Of a stretch of 64,000 nucleotides of DNA, positions 52,223 to 61,213 are shown piece after piece. The notes under the pieces are model-generated. The model worked only from the letters and a program-made list of their open reading frames with translations, was not told the origin of the DNA and ran no database searches. Each line of letters begins with the position of its first letter. Positions within the stretch are counted from its first letter, which is position 1. This stretch comes from Blastomonas sp. CACIA14H2 (GTDB lineage: Bacteria > Pseudomonadota > Alphaproteobacteria > Sphingomonadales > Sphingomonadaceae), in NCBI GenBank assembly GCA_000503195.1, contig AYSC01000003.1, forward strand, positions 62,001 to 126,000, read 5' to 3'. The position numbers and the translations under genes were made by a program.

Positions 52223-53140
52223 TTATTCGGGCAGGAAGTCGGGCACCGAGAGATAGCGTTCGCCCGTATCGTAATTGAAGCCCAGGATGCGCGATCCTGC
52301 GGGCAGGTCGCTGAGCTTCTGGGCGATCGCGGCCAGTGTCGCGCCCGACGAAATGCCGACCAGCATGCCTTCCTCGCGCGCCGAGCGTCGGGCCATTTCC
52401 TTGGCGTCGGCAGGATCGACCTGGATCACGCCATCGAGCAGCCGTGTGTGCAGGTTGCCGGGGATGAAGCCTGCGCCGATCCCCTGGATCGGGTGCGGGC
52501 CCGGCTGGCCGCCCGAAATCACCGGTGACAGCGATGGTTCGACCGCAAAGACCTTGAGCGCGGGCCAGTGCTTTTTCAGCTCCTCGGCGCACCCGGTAAT
52601 GTGCCCGCCGGTTCCCACGCCGGTGATCAGCACGTCGATCGGCGAGTCGGCAAAGTCGGCGAGGATTTCCTGCGCGGTGGTCCGCACATGCACCGAGATG
52701 TTCGCGGCGTTCTCGAACTGCTGCGGCATCCACGCGCCGGGGGTCTGCTCGATCAGCTCCTGCGCGCGTTCGATCGCGCCCTTCATGCCCTTTTCGCGCG
52801 GGGTCAGGTCGAAGGTCGCGCCATAAGCGAGCATCAGCCGCCGCCGTTCGACCGACATGCTCTCAGGCATCACCAGCACCAGCCTGTAGCCCTTGACCGC
52901 CGCGACCATGGCAAGGCCCACGCCGGTATTGCCCGATGTCGGCTCGATGATCGTGCCGCCGGGCTGGAGCGAACCGTCGGCTTCCGCCGCCTCGATCATC
53001 GCGAGCGCGATGCGGTCCTTGATCGATCCGCCCGGATTGGACCGTTCCGACTTGATCCAGACCTGCGCGTCGCCGAACAGCCGGTTGATGCGGACATGCG
53101 GCGTCTTGCCGATGGTTTCGAGAATGCTTGCGGCGATCAT
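52223..53140 (-). CDS. cysK: Cysteine synthase A (O-acetylserine sulfhydrylase)
   Basis: A 305-aa PLP enzyme. The cofactor lysine is Lys41 in [13 protein letters not shown], the phosphate loop is GTGGHITG, and the substrate loop TSGNTGVG is intact. It makes cysteine from O-acetylserine and sulfide. The ATG at 53140 overlaps the stop of the upstream MFS gene (ATGA), which is not a common arrangement. Confidence 0.95.
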   Translation of the reverse strand: MIAASILETIGKTPHVRINRLFGDAQVWIKSERSNPGGSIKDRIALAMIEAAEADGSLQPGGTIIEPTSGNTGVGLAMVAAVKGYRLVLVMPESMSVERRRLMLAYGATFDLTPREKGMKGAIERAQELIEQTPGAWMPQQFENAANISVHVRTTAQEILADFADSPIDVLITGVGTGGHITGCAEELKKHWPALKVFAVEPSLSPVISGGQPGPHPIQGIGAGFIPGNLHTRLLDGVIQVDPADAKEMARRSAREEGMLVGISSGATLAAIAQKLSDLPAGSRILGFNYDTGERYLSVPDFLPE

Positions 53141-54450
53141 GTCGAAGTCTCTCCTGCAGAAGGCGCCTGGGTGTGCGGCGCAGTCGATGGGGATTGGGCT
53201 TCTTCCTCGGCAGGATCGAAGCTGCGCGCGGCACCGATCTGCGGAAACAGCCGGGACCAGAGCGCTGTAATCAATATAGCGCCGCCGCCGCCCGCCACAA
53301 CCGCCGCCACGGGGCCGATGAGCCAGGCGAGCATGCCCGAAAAGGCATCGCCCAGCTCGTTCGAGGCCGAGACGGTCAGCAGCGACACGGCGGAAACGCG
53401 CCCGCGCTTGTCGTCGGGCGTGTTGAGCTGGATCAGCGACTGGCGGACATAGACGCTGAACATGTCCGCCGCGCCCGCGATGAACAGGCACGCCATCGAG
53501 ACGACGAGAATGCGGCTGAAACCGAAAATCACCGTCACGAGGCCGAACAGCAGCACGCTGATCAGCATCTTGTTGCCGACATTCGCGCGAATCGGGCGAA
53601 ACGAGAAGACGAACGCGACCAGGGCTGCCCCTGCTGCGGGCGAGGAGGCCAGCAGCGACAGCCCCTGTTCGCCGACCTGAAGAATGTCGCGCGCGAACAC
53701 GGGCAGCAATGCGGTCGACCCGGCGAGGAATACCGCGAACAGATCGAGCGTGATCACCCCCAGCACCAGCTTGTTCTGGCCGACATAGGCCATGCCGTCG
53801 ATGATCTGCGCGATCGGTCCCTTGCCCTTGTCCATGATCGTGCGCGGCACCGGCCCCACGGTCAGCATGGCCAGCCCTGCCAGCGCGTAGAGACCGGCGC
53901 TGACGATATAGGGCAGGTCGGGCCGGATGGCATAGAGCGGCCCAGCCATCGCGGGGCCGATCAGCATCCCCGACTGCCAGGCAATTGAGGACAGCGCGAT
54001 CGCGGTGGGCAGCGAGGCCTTGGGCACCAGGTTCGGCGCCAGCGCGCTCAGCGAAGGGCCGAGGAACGCGCGCGCGGTGCCCAGCATCGCGGCAATGCTG
54101 TAGAGGATCGGCAGGCTGATGAGGTCGTGCGCGGTGGTCCAGGCCAGGATCGCGGCGATCCCCGCCTGGCAGAACAGCACGATGCGCGCCACCATTCGCC
54201 GATCCATCCGGTCCGCGATCCAGCCGACCAGCGGGGTGAGCACGAACAGCGGCGCGAACTGCAGCAGCCCGATCATGCCCAGCCGCGCCGAGCTGGCGGC
54301 AATGTCCATCGTCTCGCGCGCGATATTATAGGCCTGCCAACCGACGATCAGCATCATGCAATACAGCGCCAGCATCGAGCACAGGCGGGTGAGCCAATAA
54401 GCGCGATAATTGGGAACAGTGAACGGATGCGGCGCGGCAACGGATTCCAT
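53137..54450 (-). CDS. MFS exporter (EntS-like)
   Basis: A 437-aa transporter with about 12 membrane helices ([45 protein letters not shown] as motif [21 protein letters not shown]). This is the MFS_3 group that includes the enterobactin exporter. Substrate unknown. The ATG at 54450 is preferred; the open frame upstream is not conserved in composition. It overlaps cysK, hinting at a role in cysteine or a cysteine-derived metabolite export. Confidence 0.85.
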   Translation of the reverse strand: MESVAAPHPFTVPNYRAYWLTRLCSMLALYCMMLIVGWQAYNIARETMDIAASSARLGMIGLLQFAPLFVLTPLVGWIADRMDRRMVARIVLFCQAGIAAILAWTTAHDLISLPILYSIAAMLGTARAFLGPSLSALAPNLVPKASLPTAIALSSIAWQSGMLIGPAMAGPLYAIRPDLPYIVSAGLYALAGLAMLTVGPVPRTIMDKGKGPIAQIIDGMAYVGQNKLVLGVITLDLFAVFLAGSTALLPVFARDILQVGEQGLSLLASSPAAGAALVAFVFSFRPIRANVGNKMLISVLLFGLVTVIFGFSRILVVSMACLFIAGAADMFSVYVRQSLIQLNTPDDKRGRVSAVSLLTVSASNELGDAFSGMLAWLIGPVAAVVAGGGGAILITALWSRLFPQIGAARSFDPAEEEAQSPSTAPHTQAPSAGETST

Positions 54451-54604
54451 GCCCGTGCGGTAGGCGAGGCCGTGCGATGCGGCAAGCAAGATGAACTTGG
54501 GCTGCCCTGCGGCGAATGTTGTGCACCTGCAAAAAAATGGCTCTTTCCAAGCGCGTGGCGAGGTGCCAGCAAGGGAAGAAGCCGAGAATCCGAGAGGTCG
54601 TCGC

Positions 54605-56344
54605 ATGCATCCTGCCAAACGCATTCTTGCCGCCGTGTCGCTGGCGACGCTCGCCGTCTCGTGCAGCGGGGGCGCGCCGTCCGAACCGGCGGAAAAGGGC
54701 ACCGGGATCGATACCGGCAGCGAATGGGGCAAGTTTCTCGACGCCTTCTTGACCGGCTATTTTCCGCGCAATCCCGATTTCGCGGTCTATCAGGGGCGGC
54801 ACGAATTCGACGGCAAGCTGCCCGACTGGTCGGAAGAAGGGCTGGCGGACCAGATCGCGTTTCTCGACAAGACGCTGGCCGATGCCCAGGCCATGGATGC
54901 TTCCAGGCTCGACGCCGACCAGAAGTTCGAGCGCGATTATCTGATCGCGGTGGTCAAGGGCGAGCTGTTCTGGCTCAAGGTGGCGGACTGGCCGCACCGC
55001 AACCCGGCCTTCTATACCGGCACGCTCGACCCCTCGGTCTATGTCACGCGGCCTTATGCCGATGCGACCACGCGCGCCAGGGCGTTCATCGCCTATGCCC
55101 GCGCGGTGCCCAAGGCAGCCGAGCAGATCCGGGCAAATCTCCGGTCGCCGCTCGATCCCTATGCGATCGATTATGGCGTCAATGCGTTCGGCGGCTACGC
55201 CACCTTTTTTACCGGCGAAGCCCGCGCGGCCTTTGCCGAGGTGACCGACGAAGCCGTCAAGCAGGAGCTCGAAACGGCCACGACCGAAGCAAGCAAGGCG
55301 ATGCAGGGGCTGGCCGACTGGCTCAAGGCCGAGAAGGCCACGGCAAGGGTCGGCTATGCCATCGGACCCCAGCTTTTCTCGCAGATGCTGGCGGATACCG
55401 AGATGGTCGATCTGCCGCTCGCCGAGCTCAAGGCGATCGGGGAGGCGGACTTGAAGCGCAACCAGCAGGCGCTCGCTACCGCCTGCGCGCAGTTCGCGCC
55501 GGGCGCGACCATGCCCGATTGCATGGCGAAGCTCGCCAGCGACAAGCCCGAGGATGGCCCGGTCGCCGAGGCGCGGCGGCAGCTGCCCGAACTGCGCGCT
55601 TTCCTGGTCGACAAGGATCTGGTCTCGATCCCCGGCACCGAAGAGGCGAGGGTCGAGGAATCGCCGCCCTATAACCGCCAGAATTCGGCCTATATCGACA
55701 TCCCGGGGCCGTACGAGAAAGGCCTGCCGTCGGTCTATTACATCTCGCCGCCCGACCCGTCATGGGCGCCGGACGTGCAGGCCGAATACATTCCGCCGAA
55801 AAAGGACCTGCTGTTCACCAGTGTGCACGAGGTCTGGCCGGGCCATTTCCTCAACTTCCTCCACGCCAACCGCGCCAAGTCGTTCTTTGGGCGGCTGTTC
55901 GTCGGCTATGCCTATGCCGAGGGCTGGGCGCATTATACCGAGGAGATGATGTGGGAGGCGGGGCTCGGCAAGGGCGATCCCGAGGTGCATATCGGCCAGC
56001 TCGCCAATGCGCTGCTGCGCAACTGCCGCTATCTCTCCGCCATCGGGCTGCACACCGGCGGCATGAGCGTCGACCAGTCGGTCGCGCTGTTCCGCGACCA
56101 GTGCTATGTCGACGAGGGCAATGCCCGGCAGCAGGCGCTGCGCGGCACCTATGATCCGGGCTATCTCAACTACACGCTTGGCAAGCTGATGATCCGCAAG
56201 CTGCGCGCCGACTGGACCGCAGGCAAGGGCGGACGCGAGGCATGGAAGGCGTTCCACGATGCCTTCCTGTCCTATGGCGGACCGCCGGTGCCGATGGTGC
56301 GCGCAGCGATGATGGAAGAGAAGACACCGAAGGCGGTGTTCTGA
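54605..56344 (+). CDS. DUF885 family lipoprotein (putative metallopeptidase)
   Basis: A 579-aa protein with a lipobox (LAVSCSGG), so anchored in the cell envelope. DUF885 is visible from about residue 45 to the end; FTSVHEVWPGHFLNFLHA contains a HExxxxH-like metal motif and YAYAEGWAHYTEEMMWEAG a second acidic/His motif. The family is thought to be peptidase-like; activity here is inference. Likely monocistronic and divergent from the MFS gene. Confidence 0.88.
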   Translation: MHPAKRILAAVSLATLAVSCSGGAPSEPAEKGTGIDTGSEWGKFLDAFLTGYFPRNPDFAVYQGRHEFDGKLPDWSEEGLADQIAFLDKTLADAQAMDASRLDADQKFERDYLIAVVKGELFWLKVADWPHRNPAFYTGTLDPSVYVTRPYADATTRARAFIAYARAVPKAAEQIRANLRSPLDPYAIDYGVNAFGGYATFFTGEARAAFAEVTDEAVKQELETATTEASKAMQGLADWLKAEKATARVGYAIGPQLFSQMLADTEMVDLPLAELKAIGEADLKRNQQALATACAQFAPGATMPDCMAKLASDKPEDGPVAEARRQLPELRAFLVDKDLVSIPGTEEARVEESPPYNRQNSAYIDIPGPYEKGLPSVYYISPPDPSWAPDVQAEYIPPKKDLLFTSVHEVWPGHFLNFLHANRAKSFFGRLFVGYAYAEGWAHYTEEMMWEAGLGKGDPEVHIGQLANALLRNCRYLSAIGLHTGGMSVDQSVALFRDQCYVDEGNARQQALRGTYDPGYLNYTLGKLMIRKLRADWTAGKGGREAWKAFHDAFLSYGGPPVPMVRAAMMEEKTPKAVF

Positions 56345-56446
56345 CGGCCTGGACCGAGCTAATGATGGAATCCGAAGCGCGGTCCAGTTGTCTGTTTCTG
56401 CCGTGATTTCCGAGTCGTGAAATGTTTCATTTCACTCGCAATCACT

Positions 56447-56788
56447 CTAGCCCTTGGGTGGAACCGGCGGGTCGTTGTCCGCGACTTCTGTCAGCGAGCC
56501 GCCCAGTTTTTCGCATTCGCCGGCTTCGGTGAACTTCCAGGCATTGCCCTGATAGTCGACGTTCGATGTGCCCGCGCAGCTGGTGCCGGGGCCGGCGGCG
56601 CAGTCGTTCTGCTTGGCGAGCGCGATGCCATAGCATTTTTCCTGCGCGGCCAGTTCGGTCGCCGCCTTCTCGATCGCCTTGTTGCTGGTCTGCTCGGCCT
56701 CGGTCGGCTTGTCCTGCGAACAGGCGGCGAGCGAAGCTGCGGCAATGAGCGTCGAGGCGAGCGCGGTCAGGCGGGGATTGTGCGACAT
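56447..56788 (-). CDS. DUF2282 (bufferin-like) small lipoprotein
   Basis: A 113-aa protein with a signal peptide and lipobox ([11 protein letters not shown], Cys23). The mature part has four conserved cysteines in the DUF2282/BufA1 pattern: [22 protein letters not shown], and GECEKLGG. Bufferins are metal-binding periplasmic peptides usually encoded with DUF692 (MNIO) and DUF2063 maturation genes. No such gene is nearby, and the lipid anchor is unusual. ATG at 56788. Confidence 0.75.
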   Translation of the reverse strand: MSHNPRLTALASTLIAAASLAACSQDKPTEAEQTSNKAIEKAATELAAQEKCYGIALAKQNDCAAGPGTSCAGTSNVDYQGNAWKFTEAGECEKLGGSLTEVADNDPPVPPKG

Positions 56789-56910
56789 GGCGGGGCTTTC
56801 CTGAGGCTTTGAATTCGATCCTATCGCTGACACAGGCCCGCCGAGTCGTCAAACCCCCCAAACCCTCAAACCTTTGCCCCGCACGCCCAAAGCCGCTAGA
56901 GCGCGCCGCC

Positions 56911-58053
56911 ATGACTGACAGCCCGCCCAGATTCGCCTTTTCGATCACCGCCCGCGACGGCAAGGCGCGGCTCGGCGAACTTGCCATGAAGCGGGGCACG
57001 ATCCGCACGCCTGCGTTCATGCCGGTCGGCACCGCCGCGACGGTCAAGGGCATGAAGCCCGCCGAGGTGCGCGAACTCGGCGCGGACATCATCCTGGGCA
57101 ATACCTATCACCTGATGCTGCGCCCCGGTGCCGAGCGCGTCGCGCGGCTGGGCGGGCTGCACAAGTTCATGGACTGGCCGCGCCCGATCCTCACCGACAG
57201 CGGCGGCTATCAGGTGATGAGCCTTTCGGCGCTGACCAAGGTGACCGAGGAGGGGGTTGCGTTCCGCAGCCATCTCGACGGTTCCAGGCACATGCTCAGC
57301 CCCGAACGCTCGATGGAAATCCAGCGGCTGCTGGGGTCGGACATCGTCATGGCGTTCGACGAGCTGGTGCCCGCGACGGCGACCCGCGATGTCCAGGCCG
57401 CGGCGATGGAGCGATCGATGCGCTGGGCGCGCCGCTCGCGCGAGGGCTTCGACCGCGGCGGCGAGCATGCCGAGCGCGCGGCCTTGTTCGGCATCCAGCA
57501 GGGCTCGCTCGACGAACAGCTTCGAAAGCAGTCCGCCGATGCGCTGCGCGATATCGGCTTCGATGGCTATGCGATCGGCGGCCTGGCGGTGGGCGAGGGG
57601 CAGGAGGCGATGTTCGGCGTGCTCGACTATGCCCCCGGCCAGCTGCCCGACGATCGCCCGCGCTATCTGATGGGTGTCGGCAAGCCCGACGATCTGGTTG
57701 GCGCGGTCGAGCGCGGCGTCGACATGTTCGATTGCGTGCTGCCGACGCGATCGGGGCGCAACGGCCAGGCATTTAGCTGGGACGGGCCGATCAACATCCG
57801 CAACGCTCGCCATGCCGAAGATCAGGGGCCGCTCGATGAAGCGTGCGGCTGCACCGCCTGCACCCGCTTCAGCCGGGCCTATCTGCACCATCTGGTGAAA
57901 TCGGGCGAAATGCTCGGTGCGATGCTGATGACCGAGCACAATCTGCGCTTCTACCAGGACCTGATGGCCGCGATGCGCGCGGCGATCGGCGAGGGTCGCA
58001 TGGCGCAGTTCGGCGAGGATTTCCGCGCGCGCTATTATGCAAAGGGCGGCTGA
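56911..58053 (+). CDS. tgt: Queuine/preQ1 tRNA-ribosyltransferase
   Basis: A 380-aa TGT: it exchanges guanine 34 for preQ1 in GUN tRNAs. Motifs [29 protein letters not shown] (catalytic Asp), [13 protein letters not shown] and the zinc site [17 protein letters not shown] (Cys/His) are all present. The ATG at 56911 matches the family start. Confidence 0.97.
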   Translation: MTDSPPRFAFSITARDGKARLGELAMKRGTIRTPAFMPVGTAATVKGMKPAEVRELGADIILGNTYHLMLRPGAERVARLGGLHKFMDWPRPILTDSGGYQVMSLSALTKVTEEGVAFRSHLDGSRHMLSPERSMEIQRLLGSDIVMAFDELVPATATRDVQAAAMERSMRWARRSREGFDRGGEHAERAALFGIQQGSLDEQLRKQSADALRDIGFDGYAIGGLAVGEGQEAMFGVLDYAPGQLPDDRPRYLMGVGKPDDLVGAVERGVDMFDCVLPTRSGRNGQAFSWDGPINIRNARHAEDQGPLDEACGCTACTRFSRAYLHHLVKSGEMLGAMLMTEHNLRFYQDLMAAMRAAIGEGRMAQFGEDFRARYYAKGG

Positions 58054-58058
58054 ATCGT

Positions 58059-58078
58059 CATTCCCGCGAACGCGGCAA
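58059..58078. repeat. Short palindrome between tgt and the stress kinase gene
   Basis: ATTCCCGCG-AA-CGCGG(C)AAT, one bulge, lies 6 bp after tgt. It is of the same type as 33877-33896 and may act as a shared 3' end for the convergent genes. Confidence 0.5.
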
Positions 58079-58154
58079 TCCCGCTTCTGCACCAGAGCCG
58101 GATGAAAAACAGGCCCCCCATTTCCATGGGGGTGACGAGCTAGCCATTACCGGC

Positions 58155-59750
58155 TCAAGCCCTTGCAGGCACGAAAACCGGTACCGCAATCGCGATACAT
58201 TCGAACGCGGCGTCGCGCTCCAGCGGCGCACGCAACTGGCGTGCGAGGCCGGTCATCACGCGGTCGATGCCATCGGCGAGCATCGCTTCGAGCGCCGGAT
58301 TGGGTCCCAGCGCAGGCGAGGCGACGCGCAGCACGATCTTCGCCGGATCGTCGCTCTTGCGCACGGCAGAAATGCGGATCGGCGCATCGGGTCGCGTCAA
58401 ATGGATCAGCTCGAGTATCTCGGTCAGCAGAAACGCAATCGGCACGCCGACATCCTGGCTGACATGGACATTATCGATATCGATCATGATGTCCGGGCCA
58501 TCGCCGCCGTGCGGGTTGTCGGCATGTTCGAAGCTTCCCGCCAGCTCGCCCACCAGAGCGCGCAGGTTGATGCCCTCGTTGCGCTCGTTGCCGGCAAAAT
58601 GGTTGCGATGGACCACCGCGAGCGCATCGACGCGGCGCTGGATCTTGCCATAAGCGAGCTTGGCCGGATCGGAATCGGCGGTACGCGCATGCAGGTTGAT
58701 CAGGCTGGCGATGATCTGCAGGTTGTTCTTGACCCGGTGGTGCACCTCGCGCGTCAGCATCACCTGCTGCTTGAGGCCCTCGTCCAGCGCCTCGCGGTCG
58801 ATCGAAACCTTGCGCGCCAGGGCGACAAATCCCTGGTCGAGCTCTTCGATCTCGCTCGCGTTGAACGCGGTCTTCTCCATCGGCGCCAGCTGCTCGCCGA
58901 TTTCATACTGGCGCACCTTGCGCTGCAGCAGTGTCAGCGGGCGGATGAGCATGATGTTCACGACCAGCCATCCGATGATCGCGGCCGCAAGCAGCGTGAT
59001 GAACGGAATGATCTGGGCGAGGAATTCGGGCGGGGACTGTTTCGGCCGCACATAGCGCAGGTCCAGATTGACCCCGGACACGGTGGACTGCGCCGTCATC
59101 AGCGCATTGAGGCTGCGCTGCCAGTTGGGCGGAATCTCGGTCAGCGGCAGCACATCGGCGGTCGAGCGGAGCTCGAATTGCGAGAGCGGAACATCGTCGA
59201 CCGGATCGGCCAGCGTGAACAGGCTGTCGGCCGAATAATAGGCGACCGCGCGCGCGACCGAAACGCGGCCGCGGGTGATGAAGATCGCGCCCTTGGCCGG
59301 GGGCGAGAGGGTCACGGCCGGTGCCGAGGGATTGGCACCCACGTCGCGCAGCGTCCGCGGCACTGCGCCGATCTGGCATGCCGGCGGGCCGGTATTGTCG
59401 GCGAAAAGCAATGCCGCAAAGCGCGTCTGCTGGCTGCCCAGTTGTTCGCGCAGGTTGAGGCAGATCTTGGCAGGGTCCTCGCCCAGGGCAATTTGAGAGG
59501 CGGCGGCGCTGAGGATCGCCAGATCATTGTCGATGGCCGTATTCAGGCGCAGCGCGGCATCGTCGACATTCTTCTGGAGCAGTCGGTTGCGCTCCTCGTT
59601 GGCGGTATCGGCCAGGCTGCGATTGGCAATGACCGCGCCCAGCGCGAGCGGCAGCAGGGCGAATGCCAGGATGAGGAACAGGCGGGTGCCGATCGACAGG
59701 CGCGCCATCGGCGCCAGAAACGGGAGCTGTGCCCGGTCTGTCCTGCGCAT
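58155..59750 (-). CDS. phyP: PhyP-like sensor histidine kinase of the general stress response, degenerate catalytic domain
   Basis: A 531-aa inner-membrane protein with two transmembrane segments (about 19-42 and 246-268), a periplasmic sensor region between them and a HAMP-like segment. The HisKA_2 dimerisation domain REVHHRVKNNLQIIASLI carries His338. The following catalytic domain lacks a normal N-box: the expected Asn-containing LxTNAxKH reads LLTEILELIHLTRP, and no clear G-box is visible. In Sphingomonas the degenerate kinase PhyP, encoded beside nepR/phyR, dephosphorylates PhyR. Position and degeneration fit; the name is inference. Overlaps nepR by 1 bp. Confidence 0.75.
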   Translation of the reverse strand: MRRTDRAQLPFLAPMARLSIGTRLFLILAFALLPLALGAVIANRSLADTANEERNRLLQKNVDDAALRLNTAIDNDLAILSAAASQIALGEDPAKICLNLREQLGSQQTRFAALLFADNTGPPACQIGAVPRTLRDVGANPSAPAVTLSPPAKGAIFITRGRVSVARAVAYYSADSLFTLADPVDDVPLSQFELRSTADVLPLTEIPPNWQRSLNALMTAQSTVSGVNLDLRYVRPKQSPPEFLAQIIPFITLLAAAIIGWLVVNIMLIRPLTLLQRKVRQYEIGEQLAPMEKTAFNASEIEELDQGFVALARKVSIDREALDEGLKQQVMLTREVHHRVKNNLQIIASLINLHARTADSDPAKLAYGKIQRRVDALAVVHRNHFAGNERNEGINLRALVGELAGSFEHADNPHGGDGPDIMIDIDNVHVSQDVGVPIAFLLTEILELIHLTRPDAPIRISAVRKSDDPAKIVLRVASPALGPNPALEAMLADGIDRVMTGLARQLRAPLERDAAFECIAIAVPVFVPARA

Positions 59751-59995
59751 TATTTCAACTGCTTGAGCAAATCCAGAAAGTCGTCTGGGATCTCCTCTTC
59801 CAGCGTGCGCTGGTACACGGACTTGAGGGCATCGCCGATCAGATGCGACTTGCCGTCGTCTCCGCCCTGCTGGTCGGCAGAGAGCGAACCACCGGGCTCG
59901 GGATTTTCGCTGACCAGATGCGGCTTGGTGCCGGTGCGGCCTTTCACAGGCTTGTCGCCGCCGGACTGATCGTCATTGTCACGATGCACGAGCAT
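59750..59995 (-). CDS. nepR: NepR anti-sigma factor
   Basis: An 81-aa protein with the NepR core at the C-terminus: HLIGDALKSVYQRTLEEEIPDDFLDLLKQL. NepR sequesters the ECF sigma factor EcfG until phosphorylated PhyR binds it. The ATG at 59995 is the only suitable start. It is the first gene of the nepR-phyP operon and divergent from phyR. Confidence 0.92.
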   Translation of the reverse strand: MLVHRDNDDQSGGDKPVKGRTGTKPHLVSENPEPGGSLSADQQGGDDGKSHLIGDALKSVYQRTLEEEIPDDFLDLLKQLK

Positions 59996-60101
59996 CCCAT
60001 CCCGCCTGTTGAAATTCCGTCCCGAAATGGGCTTAGCAAGCCGTCCCAACCCTGCCAAGCCCGCAAAATCGTGCGGGATTGTGCATAAACGTCTCGGACA
60101 A

Positions 60102-60129
60102 GGAAACAAACTGCGGCGCGGATTGTTCC
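60102..60129. promoter_or_regulatory. Overlapping divergent EcfG-type promoters between nepR and phyR
   Basis: On the plus strand GGAAAC (60102-60107) is followed after 16 bp by TGTT (60124-60127). On the minus strand GGAAC (60125-60129) is followed after 16 bp by TGTT (60105-60108). Both are close to GGAAC-N16/17-CGTT, and the block is nearly symmetrical (AAGGAA-CAA ... TTG-TTCCTT). Autoregulation of phyR and nepR by EcfG is known in alphaproteobacteria. Confidence 0.6.
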
Positions 60130-60245
60130 TTAGCCGAGGTTCGGTTTGTCTGCTTTCACATCCGGCATCCCTTTGCGCCCCCGGTTTTGACACGGGGGGC
60201 GGAAGGCCATAGACACGGCACCAGCCGAAAAAGGAGTTTCATTGC

Positions 60246-61058
60246 ATGTCCCTGGGCCAGACGCTCGCTCCCCATCTACCCCTGTTGCGGCGATACAGCC
60301 GGGCGCTTGCCGGCGATCAGCACCATGGTGATGCCTATGTAAAGGCGACGCTGCAGGCGATCATCGCCGCGCCCGACCAGTTCCCCAGCGATGTCGATGC
60401 CCGGCTGGGCCTGTACCGCGTGTTCCAGGTGATCTGGGGTTCGACGCACGATGATCGCCAGGAAGCCGACAGCTTCGACGCCTATCCCGACGCCGATGAC
60501 GACTCGCGCCGCCTGCTCGCCGAACAGCGGCTGCGCCGCATTCCGCCGCTGTCGCGCCAGGCGCTGCTGCTGACGGCGATGGAAGGCTTTTCCAATGCCG
60601 ATACCGCCTATCTGATGGGCCTGGACGACCGCACCGTCTCCAGCCTGGTCGCCGAGGCGCTGAGCGAGATCGACAGCCAGATCAAGGCCAAGGTGCTGAT
60701 CATCGAGGACGAGCCGATCATCGCGATGGATATCGAGACGATCGTGCGCGATCTGGGCCATGACGTGACCGGCATCGCGGTGACCCGCGACGAGGCGGTC
60801 GAGCAGGCGCGCCGCGACAAGCCCGGTCTGGTGCTCGCCGACATCCAGCTCGCCGACGACAGCTCGGGCATCGACGCGGTGGCCGACATCCTGCGCGAGA
60901 TCGACGTGCCGGTCATCTTCATCACCGCCTTCCCCGAGCGCCTGCTCACCGGCGAGCGCCCGGAACCGGCCTTCCTGATCACCAAGCCGTTCCACCGCAA
61001 CACAGTGCGCGCGGCGATCAGCCAGGCCCTGTTCTTCTTCGATCCCGAAACCGTGTAA
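60246..61058 (+). CDS. phyR: PhyR response regulator of the general stress response
   Basis: A 270-aa PhyR. Residues 1-145 are a sigma-factor-like domain (LTAMEGFSNADTAYLMGLDDRTVSSLV is the sigma4-like HTH), and residues 148-265 are a receiver with Asp199 in LVLADIQLAD, Glu154-Asp155, Thr227 and Lys247. FITAFPERL matches the FATGUY receiver motif. When phosphorylated it binds NepR and releases EcfG. No ecfG gene is adjacent in this window. Confidence 0.96.
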   Translation: MSLGQTLAPHLPLLRRYSRALAGDQHHGDAYVKATLQAIIAAPDQFPSDVDARLGLYRVFQVIWGSTHDDRQEADSFDAYPDADDDSRRLLAEQRLRRIPPLSRQALLLTAMEGFSNADTAYLMGLDDRTVSSLVAEALSEIDSQIKAKVLIIEDEPIIAMDIETIVRDLGHDVTGIAVTRDEAVEQARRDKPGLVLADIQLADDSSGIDAVADILREIDVPVIFITAFPERLLTGERPEPAFLITKPFHRNTVRAAISQALFFFDPETV

Positions 61059-61102
61059 TCAAGAATTTAAATCCAATTTGGATGTATTTTGATGCGATGT
61101 TA

Positions 61103-61130
61103 AAAGGCGGGCCGATGGTCCGCCTTTTTC
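61103..61130 (+). terminator. Intrinsic terminator of phyR
   Basis: AAAGGCGG-loop-CCGCCTTT (61103-61127) is followed by TTC and a short T run, 45 bp after phyR. Confidence 0.8.
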
Positions 61131-61213
61131 TTTGCGTGTCGTCGCATCGCTCTTGCCTGTTGTTGGCCGTCGCGGCATTCCTGTCCCACTGGAGTTAGGG
61201 GAGTGAATCTGCG

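Noticed and set aside
57843-59969. A 708-codon plus-strand frame across the stress kinase gene
   Set aside because: It overlaps tgt, the HisKA_2 kinase and nepR, and has no recognisable domain; typical high-GC antisense frame.
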